64,000 nucleotides of DNA from Hermodice carunculata (taxonomy: Eukaryota; Annelida; Polychaeta; Eunicida; Amphinomidae), in the NCBI GenBank assembly GCA_964020975.1, contig OZ026618.1, positions 36,825,302 to 36,889,301 on the forward strand, in the 5' to 3' direction. The notes beneath the pieces are model-generated. The model saw nothing but the letters and a program-made list of their open reading frames with translations. It searched no databases and was not told the DNA's origin. The position numbers and the translations under genes were made by a program. Positions 1 to 64,000 of the stretch are shown here, one piece after another (positions within the stretch are counted from its first letter, which is position 1; each line of letters starts with the position of its first letter).

Positions 1-551
1 TAGGAGACTGATTTAGCCATGGAATGGTCTTTATGTCCTAAATTTATCTACCATAATTAGACGAAAAGTCAAATACAGCTTTTCCTAGGATTATGTAAGA
101 TGGTACATACCAAATCAGTAGCCAAAACGTACAATTTCTAGTTCATAATTTTGTGTCACAAAAGCCCACCTACCCTGCAGGAAGAAATAGACCAACACTA
201 CTCTATTGTTAGGTCATGCATCTTGCGTTATACGCACCTTTGCGACGTGAGTGACGTCATGGCGCAATCGTCATTAGAAGCGCTGTTTATTCACATATAG
301 CATGTGTGGCATATACTGACTTTCGATGTTATTTTAAAGGGCAGATTGCATTTCCGTTTGGAAAATACCGGCTGTTGCTAGTGTAGCATTATCCATGTAT
401 CAGTATCTTCCCGTATTTTGGTGTCAGTATGTTCCTTGAAATACACTGTATACCACAGGACTACAAATGCAGTAAGAGGACAATTATAGTACTACATTCA
501 GAATACATGTATGTGTGTTACATTCATATGCCATATTATTTAATGTTGAAG
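1..551. other. Upstream intron sequence, no feature recognised
   Basis: This lies upstream of the first recognisable exon. An eight-base palindrome TGACGTCA occurs at about 251-258, but a single such site in intronic DNA is not evidence of regulation. I see no exon encoding the first half of REJ. Confidence 0.5.
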
Positions 552-54044
<53,493 letters not shown>

Positions 54045-55061
54045 ATTTTATCATGAAAGAAATAGGTCAGCAGGACGCTTTGAATATGAAAGTTGGTGTA
54101 CATTATATTTGGTATGGCGCATTATCATGTATTTTATGTTCGGCTGGTGCCAATTACACCACAACCACAGTGTACTCCCGGGATGGTATTAATCTCTTCA
54201 GGTACACACGACATATCGACGCACGTGTGCTTGTTTTATATGTTTCACTAGGATTACTTTGCGGCAAAGTTGGAGTGTGCCCATTATAATATACTGAAAC
54301 TGACCGAGCAAGTGAACATTTGATTGTAAAGTATATAATTCTAGCTATAGGGCATAGCCGCATTTGTAAATGTGCAGTTATGGTTCGGTAAATTCAAAAT
54401 TGATGGCATTGTACGCAACAAAACGTCCGTACAAGACAAATGTTGAACATTTTACACACTGTGATATGCTTTTCCACGGGACGCTTAAGTTTTTTACATT
54501 ATAACTCGTAAGTGGCAAGTAAGAAACTGAGTCATTGGGTCTTACTAGTCATCAATGGTAACAGCGTTCAAATAACCTGAAAAACCCGGTAGTGGAGATA
54601 ATGTCTATCACCACTCAGCAACAGTCGAGTATACATCTTGTTGAAACCATTCATCTGAATACTTCAGAGTAAGGGAGGTAAAGGAACAACAGGTAAATCA
54701 AGCCCTTTTAGTCTTTACAGTCCTTGTTTTCATTCTAGGATGGATGGTCTCGGACTCACAAGTACCATGAAGTTAATGCAAATTCTTTATTTATAAATTG
54801 CATATCTTTTCTAGAGATAAATTTTAACCATGCCGCATGTATATATACTCTTTTATTGCGAAAAGAGTAAGAAAAGGAAAAATCAAATACACTATTTCAT
54901 CGGTTAATAGATTGATTTGAACAGTCATACACTTGTAGCCCCCGTTATTTACTGCTTTTTCAAACACTTGTAACACAGGGATATTCGAAAATGAAATATA
55001 AACGATCGTTTCTGAAGTTGCTGAGTAAAAATGCAAATTTATTGTATCGGGATTTTAGAAA
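54045..55061. other. 3' flank of the polycystin gene
   Basis: It must contain the 3' UTR, but I see no clear AATAAA close to the stop. No other gene is recognised. Confidence 0.4.
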
Positions 55062-55640
55062 TGGGGATTTGAGACAGTTGGTATGTGTATTTCCCTTTTC
55101 GACCACGGGCCGCATTCAGAAAGAGTTTTATCTGATTCTAAATTTAATTCTAATATGAAAGTCAATGTGGCTTTGGGCCTTGAATTACTGAATCGTTGGC
55201 CTAATGTTTGACCTAAACGTGCAAGGTTAAGTAATCTATGTTCTCCACTGTAATGTGAACTTTGGAATTAAAGGTTCCATTTTATTTAATCAATATTGAT
55301 TTCAACCAGATTTTAATCCTGGATCAAAACATTAGATAATGGATCAAACTAAGATTGATTTGATAAAATGAAATTGCAAATCCTTAAGTTAATATTTTAG
55401 CCAAGATCATATATAAACTAATCCCGGAATTGTAATCAAACATTGAGCAAGGATTTGGTAGCTTAGGGCCCAAATCACATTGATTTTAATGTTGGGATTA
55501 AAGTTAGGATTAAATAAAATAGTTTGTGAATACAGCCACAAGCGATTGGTGCCGAAGCTTGCTGGCTCGAGACCGACCATTCTTGGTCACAAAACATATG
55601 TATTCGGTGCCCATTTGATGCTGATGGGCTTACATATGTA
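55062..55640 (+). repeat. Local repeat, copy 1, split by the MITE
   Basis: The segments 55062-55107 (ACAGTTGGTATGTGTATTTC) and 55538-55640 (GAGACCGACC..TGGTCACAAAACA) together match the uninterrupted sequence at 55756-55875. Confidence 0.75.
55108..55537. mobile_element. 430-bp MITE-like element with ~72-bp terminal inverted repeats
   Basis: The left end GGCCGCATTCAGAAAG and the right end AATACAGCC are inverted copies over about 72 bp (about 75% identical by eye). The shared inner blocks are AGTCAATGTGG(C)TTTGGGCC and its complement. No coding capacity. A CAC triplet flanks both sides (55104-55106 and 55537-55539), a possible 3-bp target duplication. Confidence 0.7.
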
Positions 55641-55755
55641 GAGTCCCCGATCTTGGACAACTGCTAACACAGTATTTCATTTGTTCTGGGATAAATACAA
55701 TGAACTGGGCCGTGTCGATTATGGCATTCACGCATACCTGCTTCCATTGAAGCAT

Positions 55756-55875
55756 TCTTTACAAGAATTGGGATTTGGTACAGTTGGTATGTGTATTTCC
55801 CATTTTCGGGTTGCTGATTAGTGCCTTTGATTGCTGGATCGAGACTCGATCGTTCCATGGTCACAAAACAGGTAG
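55756..55875 (+). repeat. Local repeat, copy 2, without the MITE
   Basis: Carries ACAGTTGGTATGTGTATTTC and GAGACTCGATCGTTCCATGG joined directly, at the point where copy 1 holds the 430-bp element. Confidence 0.75.
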
Positions 55876-55879
55876 ATAT

Positions 55880-56767
55880 TCAGTGGATTGAGATGTTACA
55901 TAAATGATGTAATAAATATGTGAAGCTAGCAATTGTAGCTGATATTCTATATAATGGGAAAAGAGCAAGATATTTATTAAATTTGGAGTTGCTAGCACCA
56001 GATTGATTTATGCTACTAGTAACTTTTGTTGGTACCTGTCTTCAGTCGGGGGTGGGCAGATGTTTCCTTCATACTGCATTTTGTATTTGTTGACTAATAT
56101 ATAATCGTAAAGATGTTGGTGTGTCTACCTTGGACATCTGGATTTGTCGTTTGCTTGCTTGATAACTGGTGGTTTTTGATCATGGGTAGTTCTTGTTTAC
56201 CCAGATTTTCGGTGCAGCTTCTCTAACGTTGTTGAAAACTGATGTCTATTTCTATTTGTCATATTAGTCATTATTTCTACGTTTTCAATATATCTTATTT
56301 TCCTTAGATGTTCAATGAATAATGCAGTATTGCTGGATGGCTATTCAAGTCTTGCTTTTGTGTCTGGTGATGTTCTCGTTGATAGACTTGTCAAGATTTG
56401 CACATTGCCTTCATAAATTTCATTTGAAACGGCACATGGAAATGAAATATCTTACCTAACCATGGATCAAGCATTTCATGGTCGGTCAAACGAAGCTTTT
56501 CGTTGAGGAACTATTTTTTTCTTAAAGTGGTTATCAAAACATTTATCATCAATCAAGATGTCATCAGTGGCCAGCTTATTTGGTTTCAACCCACATAGAA
56601 ACAGTAGGGGCTAAAGAAACATGAGCCAGTGAACGTTTCGTTTTATCATTATTTATTGAACGATTCAAGAACAGAGTTAATACCTGTATTAGCATGAGAG
56701 GGGGAACTACAGAACAAGATTAATGCAGGTACTCATGAAAGAGTGGCAGAGGAGCACCTTAGCTAGA
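55880..56767. other. Intergenic, no feature recognised
   Basis: No recognisable content. Confidence 0.4.
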
Positions 56768-57075
<308 letters not shown>

Positions 57076-57079
57076 GTCT

Positions 57080-57764
57080 TACAAGGGATTTCTGTAAACT
57101 GTCTTTGCAATTTATATGAAAAATAAACATAAAGACGTGCAGTATCAGCTGTACATCTTGAGATAAAGGACAATTTTCTAGCTAAACGAAAACTCTTTAA
57201 ATTAGGCTTTGCATCAATTCGACGTTCCAGCCATATCAAATATAGACCAGCAAGTAAAGAAGAACAAGTAATGTTCACATATGTTTATTGTATTATCTTT
57301 ATGTTTGTGTACTGGTAAATAAACATCATTACCTTTGATACCTGAATTATTGTTTATACCTAATTAGTAATACCTTATCACAATATTTTTCAAAAAATAA
57401 TCTGAGAATTGTTAACAGCTTTGTCAATAGGACAGATGCAAGATCTCTTATAATATCATGCAAACACGTAGAGACCTGCAATGTTTTCATATTTTTGGTT
57501 TTAAGGGCAATTAATTGTTTTAAATTTATTGAACAACCTTTAAACTCTTAAATGTTATTCTGTTATATTCCTGCCTTTTAGATTAAACAAATTTAATAGA
57601 ATCACCTGTAGCTTTGTTAACTTTTTTCATTAAGTTTCTAGGCTTGATGATATCAATTATATTAAGATCTCTTGTAAAATAATATTTATGAAATGAGTCA
57701 ACAAATTAGGATTACTCGTTATTTGTAAAACAGGTACACATACTGTTTGAAAAAATAACATCGA
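57080..57764. other. Intergenic, no feature recognised
   Basis: AT-rich unique-looking sequence. Confidence 0.4.
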
Positions 57765-58100
57765 GGAGTAGGTGTCACCATGGAGTTCGTTTTACATTTC
57801 TGGTACTGTATGCCCATTGTTACAGTGCTTGTTAGGGATCACCCTTGTTTACACAGCTATTTGGCTGTAACTGTTTATGTTATAATCACTGGGACTGAAT
57901 TTATTGCCTCAGTTTGTTACAACTTCAATTATACACTGACAGGTGGTTTAACAAATATGCCATATATAGCTAGAAAGGATATATACTAGTGCTGCGGTAA
58001 GTCAAATTATTCTTATCTAAACTTGTTCCGTCCCAATTTAGAAATCAAGGGCCCGCTACTCGGAGAGACATGCGCGGCTACAGGCTCTGGAAAACACAGT
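57765..58100 (+). repeat. Dispersed repeat blocks A and B, copy at 58 kb
   Basis: Block A (57765-58050) matches 41640-41935. A short piece of block B (58050-58100, CCGCTACTCGGAGAGACATG) follows directly, so the A-B order is the same as near 42 kb. Confidence 0.88.
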
Positions 58101-58129
58101 CCTTTCCTACTGATTACTATGTAACTCAA

Positions 58130-59600
58130 TGGGCATTCTAATGCTGATTCACATTTTCAACTTCTTCTCTGAAACCATCAACCAGATTCCCTTCAATCTT
58201 GGTAGCACTGTACCTTGGGTGGGTCTCTTTCAGTTTTGTTCAAATGGTCACACTTTGGTAATCTTTGTAATTTAAAAAAATATTTTAGGTTCTGTTTCGA
58301 ACAAACCGTAAACAATCTTTTCCAAAACCGCCCACCCAATTGCTTTGATATAACACAGGAACACTCCTGGGAAGTCCTAGGTCTGAATTTTTCACGAGGT
58401 TGTGCTACAATTTTTTCTTTTTTATGATTTTTTTTGGTTTCAGTCACTTTTTTTGACTTCTCCAAAACCATCACTCAGATTAAGTTGAAACACATTGAAT
58501 ATGTTCCTTGTAAAAGGGTCAAACACAGCTTTTCACCAGGTCGCACCGTTGTGGATTCCTGAATTTAAACGACTTTTTTCAATTTGGTTACCTATCGGCA
58601 AGTGCACCTTTGCTATCGCATATTATGCAAGTCCATGGGGATTCAAATGCTAATTCATATTTTCGACCTCGACTCTGAAACCGTCATCCAGATTCACTTC
58701 AAACTTGGCAGCATTGCACCTTGGGTGGATCTCTACCAAGTTCAAGTAGTCAAGCTTCGCTGATTTTTAGCTGAGCTGTCAGTCAGTTGAGCTTTTATGA
58801 GGTCTGTCGTCCGTGTGTCGTCTGTCCACAATTCACATTTTCGACCTCTTCTCCAAAACCGTCAGCCAGACTCCCTTCAAACTTGGTGGTGATGTGCCTT
58901 CGATGGGTAAGGTTGTTCACATGGTCAATCTGTATTGACTTTTGGATTTTTAAAGATTTTTGTTTTGTTCTCTTTGGGGAAAATCTTAGAGAAAACTCCA
59001 AAACCGCTCAGCCAATTGCTTTGATACCGCATAGGCACACTCTATGGGACTAATAGTTCGGAATTCGTTCACCAGGTGGCACTGCGATTTTTTTAATCTC
59101 TTATTATTATTATTTTTTTTGGTGTTTTTGCTATTTTTGACTTCTTCTCCAGAACCGTCTCTCAGGTTAAGCTGAAACTTGGTGGATATGCTCCTTGTGA
59201 AAGGGTCAAACAAACTTATTCACTAGGTGGCACTGCTATGGATTCCTGATTTTTAACGATTTTTTTAAAATTTGGGTACTTGTCTGTCAATGCAGCTTTC
59301 TAATTGATTAGTATGTGAGGCAATACTCATTGTGATGCTAATTTACATTTTCGACTTCTTCTCCAAAGCCTTCATCCAGATTGACTTCCAACTTGGTGGC
59401 AATGCACCTTGGGTGGATTTCTACCAGGTGTGTTCAAATGGTCACACTCCAGTAAATTTTAAAATTTTCAATGAATATTTTTGTTATTTTTTTGACAAAT
59501 CTTACTAAATCTTCTCCACAACCGCCCACGCAATTACTTTGATATTACATAAGAACACTCCTAGGGACTCCTAGTTCTCAATTTGTTCACCAGGTGGGGC
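58130..59600 (+). repeat. Complex higher-order tandem repeat
   Basis: Three alternating blocks recur. One is CACATTTTCGACTTCTTCTC, then AAACCGTCA.CCAGATT and CAAACTTGGTGG (58142, 58649, 58827, 59336). The second is CCAATTGCTTTGATA..CACTC, then TTCACCAGGTGGCACTGC (58324, 58995, 59512). The third is GACTTCTTCTCCAGAACCGTC, then TGAAAGGGTCAAACA (58448, 59138). The combined period is about 500-700 bp, and the blocks themselves resemble one another. Confidence 0.8.
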
Positions 59601-59749
59601 TGCAGAATTCACCACATTGTAAAAACTTTCTCCAACTTTTCACGTCTCTCATAGGGTGACAACCCCCCACCTTTACTGCCACTTCGCGCCCTTCAGCTGC
59701 AGCCCGCTCACAAAACACAACCGTGTGGAATGTCCGTAATTTAAGTTTT

Positions 59750-60010
59750 TCAAAGGGAATGAGAAGTGCTGCTGCCACCAGGTAGTTAATTGTATGATAA
59801 TTATATGCAAAGTGAAGGCTAGTACACATAATGTCTTGTCAGCTTAAGAAGCAGGTAGCACCTCAAACAATGGTAACTTGGCCAGCAGGCCTTGCTCCCA
59901 GAGTGCAAAGAAAAGCTAATTAACCCATGACCATTGTAGAATGACATCACAGCTAAAGAGCCCAACCAGGAAGTTAAAAGTGGCACACTTTTCCTACCCA
60001 GTTTCTATTA
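59750..60010 (-). repeat. Dispersed repeat C, copy 2 (inverted relative to 43190-43460)
   Basis: The reverse complement matches 43190-43460 throughout, with about 70-75% identity by eye. Confidence 0.88.
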
Positions 60011-60011
60011 C

Positions 60012-61466
60012 CTTTAACGCCTCAAACAGGTCAAACACAACCCAGACCTGTGAGGCTGATGTGAATATCCAGTGGACAGCTTGTGATCCGATGAGAAACG
60101 TTTGGTCACTTCATATATCTTTTCAGATTTTAAGAGCTTCCCAGCAGCCAAATCTAGGACTGAATATAAACACGGTGCAAGGGTGAGATTTGAAGTTATC
60201 AATCATAATATACACCCGTTTAAGAATAACGCATTGGTTTTTATATGTAAAGCACCGTATTCATTATGCGCCATGTTAACGCTCTCAGTGCCAACTGTCA
60301 ACTCGCGCAAGATGCTTGCTATCGGCGGGACGGGTTCTACCCTTGGCGCGGTTTCATAATTTAAGACGGTGTTAAGGTGGCGGCACCGTTACGAGCGCGT
60401 CACACAGACTCGCGACTTTGACCTGATGCAACTTGCCTATCTTTCTTATGCTACCAGCAAAACTGTATATTTTCGAGATCTCACAGATGTTAGCATTATC
60501 AGGAATCATATTTGAATGTCATGAAATTAATTTTGATGTTGTTTGGAGCCGTTTTGTGAATGGGTATGAAATCACACATTTTGCAAGGATTTCTGATAAA
60601 ATATTATTTTATTCTGATTGACAACTATCGAAAATTAAACTATAGACCAATACGCAGGAACCGTATCTTGCTTTTGACAAAAAATATGATAGGAATAAAA
60701 ATATGCAATTTTTAAGTTTGGTCCGTAAGACTGTACAGTTTCTTCATTTTTGGGGCCACAAAAGTCACGGAAGGAAGGGTTGGAAAGGTATAAAAAAAAA
60801 ATACGTTTCCTAGAGCAGATCCGTATCTTGTCAGAGCCGTTTATTTTGTGAAGATATCTTGATCCGTTTTCAAGACACGCCTGCAGAAAAATTGATCGAT
60901 TTATGAAAAACTTGCTTTTGAGAAAATGGCGATGAAAGGCATGATTGTCAATCTTGAAGCAATGATAGGCTCTTGCATGAAGAATACTCACTCCCGTGGC
61001 CCAAAGCTTCTAGCACAAACTACAAACATGTAGAGGCTCTCATATCTGGCTTTGAAATTAAAAAAATCGGCCTTTTAGTGGCTTAAAAAAGGACTTTTTG
61101 TAGTCAAATCCTTCAAAAGCCACCATGCAGTCAGCTTTGTGTGGCTGGTTTCACACGCGCTGCCCGACACGAAAGGGTAGTGAGCGGATTAGCGGAGTCA
61201 CCTGACCTTGACCCAAGCAACAGGTTGTTTAAAAATGGCGACTGCCTAGTGGAGCGGGGAGCGGTCTGACAGTTTGTTCGGTAAAGTGTACTCATCTGGC
61301 AGGATTAGCTCACACACTTCTCATCACCTCCGATCAAAGACAAAAATGCCTTTATTACGGCAATGGTTTGGTACTTCGGCCTGCAGTGTTTTGGAAAGCT
61401 TTGAGCGAGTACCAGTTAACTTGGAGAATTTTTACGATTGAAGTGGAGGAGACGAAAACTGAAAAA
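60012..61466. other. Intergenic with CpG-rich patches
   Basis: CG dinucleotides are concentrated at about 60295-60420 and 61140-61270, unlike the surrounding sequence. No core promoter element could be defended. Confidence 0.35.
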
Positions 61467-61739
61467 ATGCCCAGGTATCAACGGACGAAGAAGCGGATGA
61501 AAGGGAGTGTAAAGCAACTACTGGCAAAGAGGAGAGACAAACAGACTACAGACACAGGCGCAGTCAGTTTACAGGCAAATTGTGCAACAGGTAGAAAACT
61601 TTTGAGCGATGCGGTCCAGCCCCGGGACGTGGATCAATGCACGGAGGAGGCTGTGTTGTGTGACCCTTTGCCACCCGAGGATGTACACCACCGCCAGCTT
61701 ATGTTGAATAAAATATTTTCTTGTTGTTTGTCTCATTGA
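61467..61739 (+). CDS. Small basic ORF of unknown function (hypothetical)
   Basis: A 90-residue frame opens with MPRYQRTKKRMKG, has a Lys/Arg-rich N-terminus and an acidic/His C-terminal part (PPEDVHHRQL). The frame is open from 61368, but the internal ATG at 61467 has an A-rich context. The AATAAA in AATAAAATATT overlaps the end, and another (AATAAA) lies at about 61763. No family is recognised, so it could be a chance ORF or an exon of an unknown gene. Confidence 0.25.
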   Translation: MPRYQRTKKRMKGSVKQLLAKRRDKQTTDTGAVSLQANCATGRKLLSDAVQPRDVDQCTEEAVLCDPLPPEDVHHRQLMLNKIFSCCLSH

Positions 61740-62210
61740 TTGTTTTCTTGATTCTTTAGCCAATAAATCATTTTCCAACTAGGATGCATTACATATAAAT
61801 ATATATATGTATATGTATATATAACGACTACATTTTCAGAAACAGTAGCACTAGGTTGTGAACTATAAATGACTGGCAAGATTCATTTCTAGATATGTGA
61901 CAGACCTGTAATGAACAATCAACATTAATCCAGAGAAGTTATTTCATGCAAATAAAGTAAGGGGAGGGGTATATAGATTTCCATATGGCAGACCAAGCTC
62001 TGGTTTTTATCTACTACACATAATTACTGTATGTGGCATACACAGAACTTCGTCCGTGTCAGGCAATGCATCAGCCGTAGTACAGTCAAATCCATTTTTT
62101 CAAAAGCTACAGTTGAAATAATATGGCCTGGGAAAATAAGGACCTTGTTGCACAATTTGAAAAAAATCAACATAAACTACATCCATATTTATATTTACTA
62201 ATTCTATTTA

Positions 62211-62355
62211 CATGAAAACTTTATGTAGATGTTCTTATCACTTTGTCGTAAGAAAAGTCCATTGTATTCTCATCCAACTTGACATGAAAACTTTTTTTGT
62301 ACATGTTCTTATCGCTTTGTCATGAGAAAAGTTCACTGTATTCTAATCCATCTTG
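62211..62355 (+). repeat. 72-bp tandem duplication
   Basis: Units start CATGAAAACTTT at 62211 and 62283 and share TGTTCTTATC and GAGAAAAGT..TTGTATTCT..TCCA with about 85% identity. Confidence 0.85.
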
Positions 62356-63198
62356 GTACAAACAGCCCTGCAGAGCTCTGCCATCTCAACCCTGTACGCC
62401 GACTCACAAATCCATGGCCGTCATATCTACAAAAGAAAATTAATAAAAGTATCAGTCCAGGTAACAATACGGGCCAAACTGACTGTATAACACTTAGTCA
62501 CACATGTGTTGTAAAAAAAAAAAATCCCTTCGTCGTGGGACTCCTGGTACTCTCCCGATACGAGGGGGGGGGGGGGGGGGGGTTGTCCGTGTTCAAAATG
62601 ATAAGTAAACTGCTGGACATATTTTACCCGAATGTGATGGGGTTCTATGCAATTTTCGGAATATCATTTTTTTGTATTTAGTTGGAAGGGAACTCCTTGT
62701 ATTTATTTGGAAGGGAACGTTTGAAAGTTACTACTCAAACTCCAAGATTTACTCCTATCTGTGCTGATACATGCAAATACTGAAAATCAGAAATAGGTCC
62801 TACAGCATTGTCTGGTTCCGGGTACTTGTTGAATATTGAAATGTTGTATAGTTGCTCCCATGTGCATCCATGGAAAAACTGGGAGAGAAAGTCGGCATGA
62901 TCCACAATCTTTTGAAAATGTCCATATTCATTATTTGCGAGAGCCAAACAATAGCTGTCAACTGAAAGTAGACCGTGATGAAATAAAAATCTTCTGCGTA
63001 TGAACTTACATACGTACGTTGACATGGTTGATGTATTAGTTTCAATGGGCAATTACCAGAACGGAAACATTTACGGTACTATGATAGAACAAGGCCTACA
63101 GAAATATTACTTTTCATTCTCTGTCATAATATCGACGATCCACGGTCATATCAATGCTGCGCAAGGAACAAACAAATAAATAACAAACACACATATAT
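62356..63198. other. Intergenic with poly-G tract
   Basis: A G-run lies at 62564-62582. No other feature is recognised. Confidence 0.4.
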
Positions 63199-63309
63199 TT
63201 ACCCCAGTTGCGTAATCTCGTCTGTAAGTGCCGTCTCTCCCACTGCAACTAACTCGGCTGTTTGACGTTTACGTTGCTGGGCTTTAGTTTCTTTTTTCAT
63301 TTTAGGCAT
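63199..63309 (-). CDS. 36-residue Lys/Arg-rich ORF (hypothetical)
   Basis: Minus-strand frame MPKMKKETKAQQRKRQTAEL to a stop at 63199. It superficially resembles the start of the ORF at 61467 (MPRYQRTKKR). A GGGGTAAAT at its end could be a donor, but no downstream exon fits. Very short, so likely chance unless transcript evidence exists. Confidence 0.15.
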   Translation of the reverse strand: MPKMKKETKAQQRKRQTAELVAVGETALTDEITQLG

Positions 63310-64000
63310 TTTTCTGAATTTGATTTTTGGATTTTACACCTTCTGTGCTCTTGACTGTACTGTCACTGTGTGAACATGAACGGAGACTGATTGTAAGTTA
63401 GTCAGCTAGATAATATATGAATGCCACATTGGCACCACCAAAGTTGAACCAGAGAACCACGGAACTCACAATGTTTCATGTTCAAATGAAATGCGACAAT
63501 AAATAGGAAACCCATGATGAAATTCAACATAATGAAGGACACCAGTATAATTGTTAAATTTCGCTGAATACGGTAATGGTTTCCGGGTGTTGCGTATCGG
63601 TATACGATCGTAAACCAAGATCAAAGGACTCCGAAGTCAGCATCGTTTATGTTCCATTTGGAGAAATCACGCATCCCGAAGTTCATATCACAAATAGGAA
63701 CACCTCAAAAACATGAAAGTCATCCAGTTTTACATCGTTGAACAGCCTGTTTACATAACGTTAATCGGTTCTGTAGCCTAATCAGCTCCGTTCCACTTCA
63801 GCGTGCCGCCATTGTTCTGGGCGACGGTCGTGTGCCCCTTCCCGTTGCCAGGTATGTGGACGATCGCGGATTGCTGCGAAAACACCGTCGCAAATTACCA
63901 TATCCAAACAAACAGAAACCAGCACGTGTACTAGACAGCTAAACTTCCAAAAGTTTAAACGCAACTTTCTCATATAAATATTTAATTTTTTAATCTGATT
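63310..64000. other. Intergenic, no feature recognised
   Basis: A GC-richer stretch at 63785-63900 includes ACAATGGCGGCACGC on the minus strand, but the frame closes after four codons. Confidence 0.4.

Noticed and set aside
251-258. TGACGTCA CRE-like palindrome
   Set aside because: A single 8-bp match inside what appears to be an intron is expected by chance at this scale and has no other promoter context.
60635-60991. 118-residue minus-strand frame
   Set aside because: No motif, splice context or homology recognised. Length is within chance for AT-rich DNA.
62735-63052. Overlapping minus-strand frames of 81-105 residues
   Set aside because: Tested as a second exon after the ORF at 63309; the only good acceptor (CTACTTTCAG) gives an immediate stop in the required phase.

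Overview
The window looks like a stretch of a large, intron-rich animal genome. Coding exons are short and flanked by GT/AG splice sites, introns run to 15 kb, and long (AT)n, (TTA)n, (CT)n, (GA)n and (CTT)n microsatellites are frequent. Remnants of several retroelement classes fill the introns. The protein family and the DIRS-like, LINE and Penelope-like debris suggest a marine invertebrate, perhaps a deuterostome such as a hemichordate, amphioxus or echinoderm. The sequence alone does not settle the taxon. I see no bacterial gene organisation, rRNA, tRNA or CRISPR.

One host gene runs through most of the window on the + strand. It is a polycystin-1-family gene (PKD1-like, PKD1L2/PKDREJ type) with its 5' part lying before the window. 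I could place 17 exons between 552 and 54044 whose splice phases all agree, giving about 1758 residues to the stop codon. In order they encode the end of an REJ module, a GAIN-like region, a degenerate GPS, TM1, a PLAT/LH2 domain split over three exons, TM2-TM5, TM6, the polycystin (TOP) extracellular domain and TM7-TM11. Two features stand out. The GPS has lost the His-Leu-Thr cleavage tripeptide and the two cysteines near it, so self-cleavage is unlikely. The pore loop reads Leu-Gly-Ile where PKD2 channels have Leu-Gly-Asp.

The introns hold most of the remaining content. The 15.3-kb intron 3 carries a DIRS-like fossil with inverted terminal repeats (about 3285-8335), a Ty3/Gypsy fossil (about 9480-10560, minus strand) and a LINE 3' end (about 11080-11880, minus strand). 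Intron 4 carries a SAP-domain gene of the SWIM/YqaJ-associated kind between inverted repeats (about 19857-21211). Intron 7 carries degenerate ~175-bp arrays, a probable foldback element rich in GTTTG motifs (28927-30445) and a 91-bp near-perfect palindrome. Intron 9 has a second LINE remnant. Intron 12 has a Penelope-like RT fossil, its tail repeats, and a decayed tandem array that runs into the next exon.

Downstream of the gene (54045-64000) I found no convincing further gene. That region holds a 430-bp MITE-like element beside a near-copy of its empty target, repeats shared with the introns, and a complex ~1.5-kb tandem array (58130-59600). It also has two short lysine/arginine-rich ORFs of unknown meaning.
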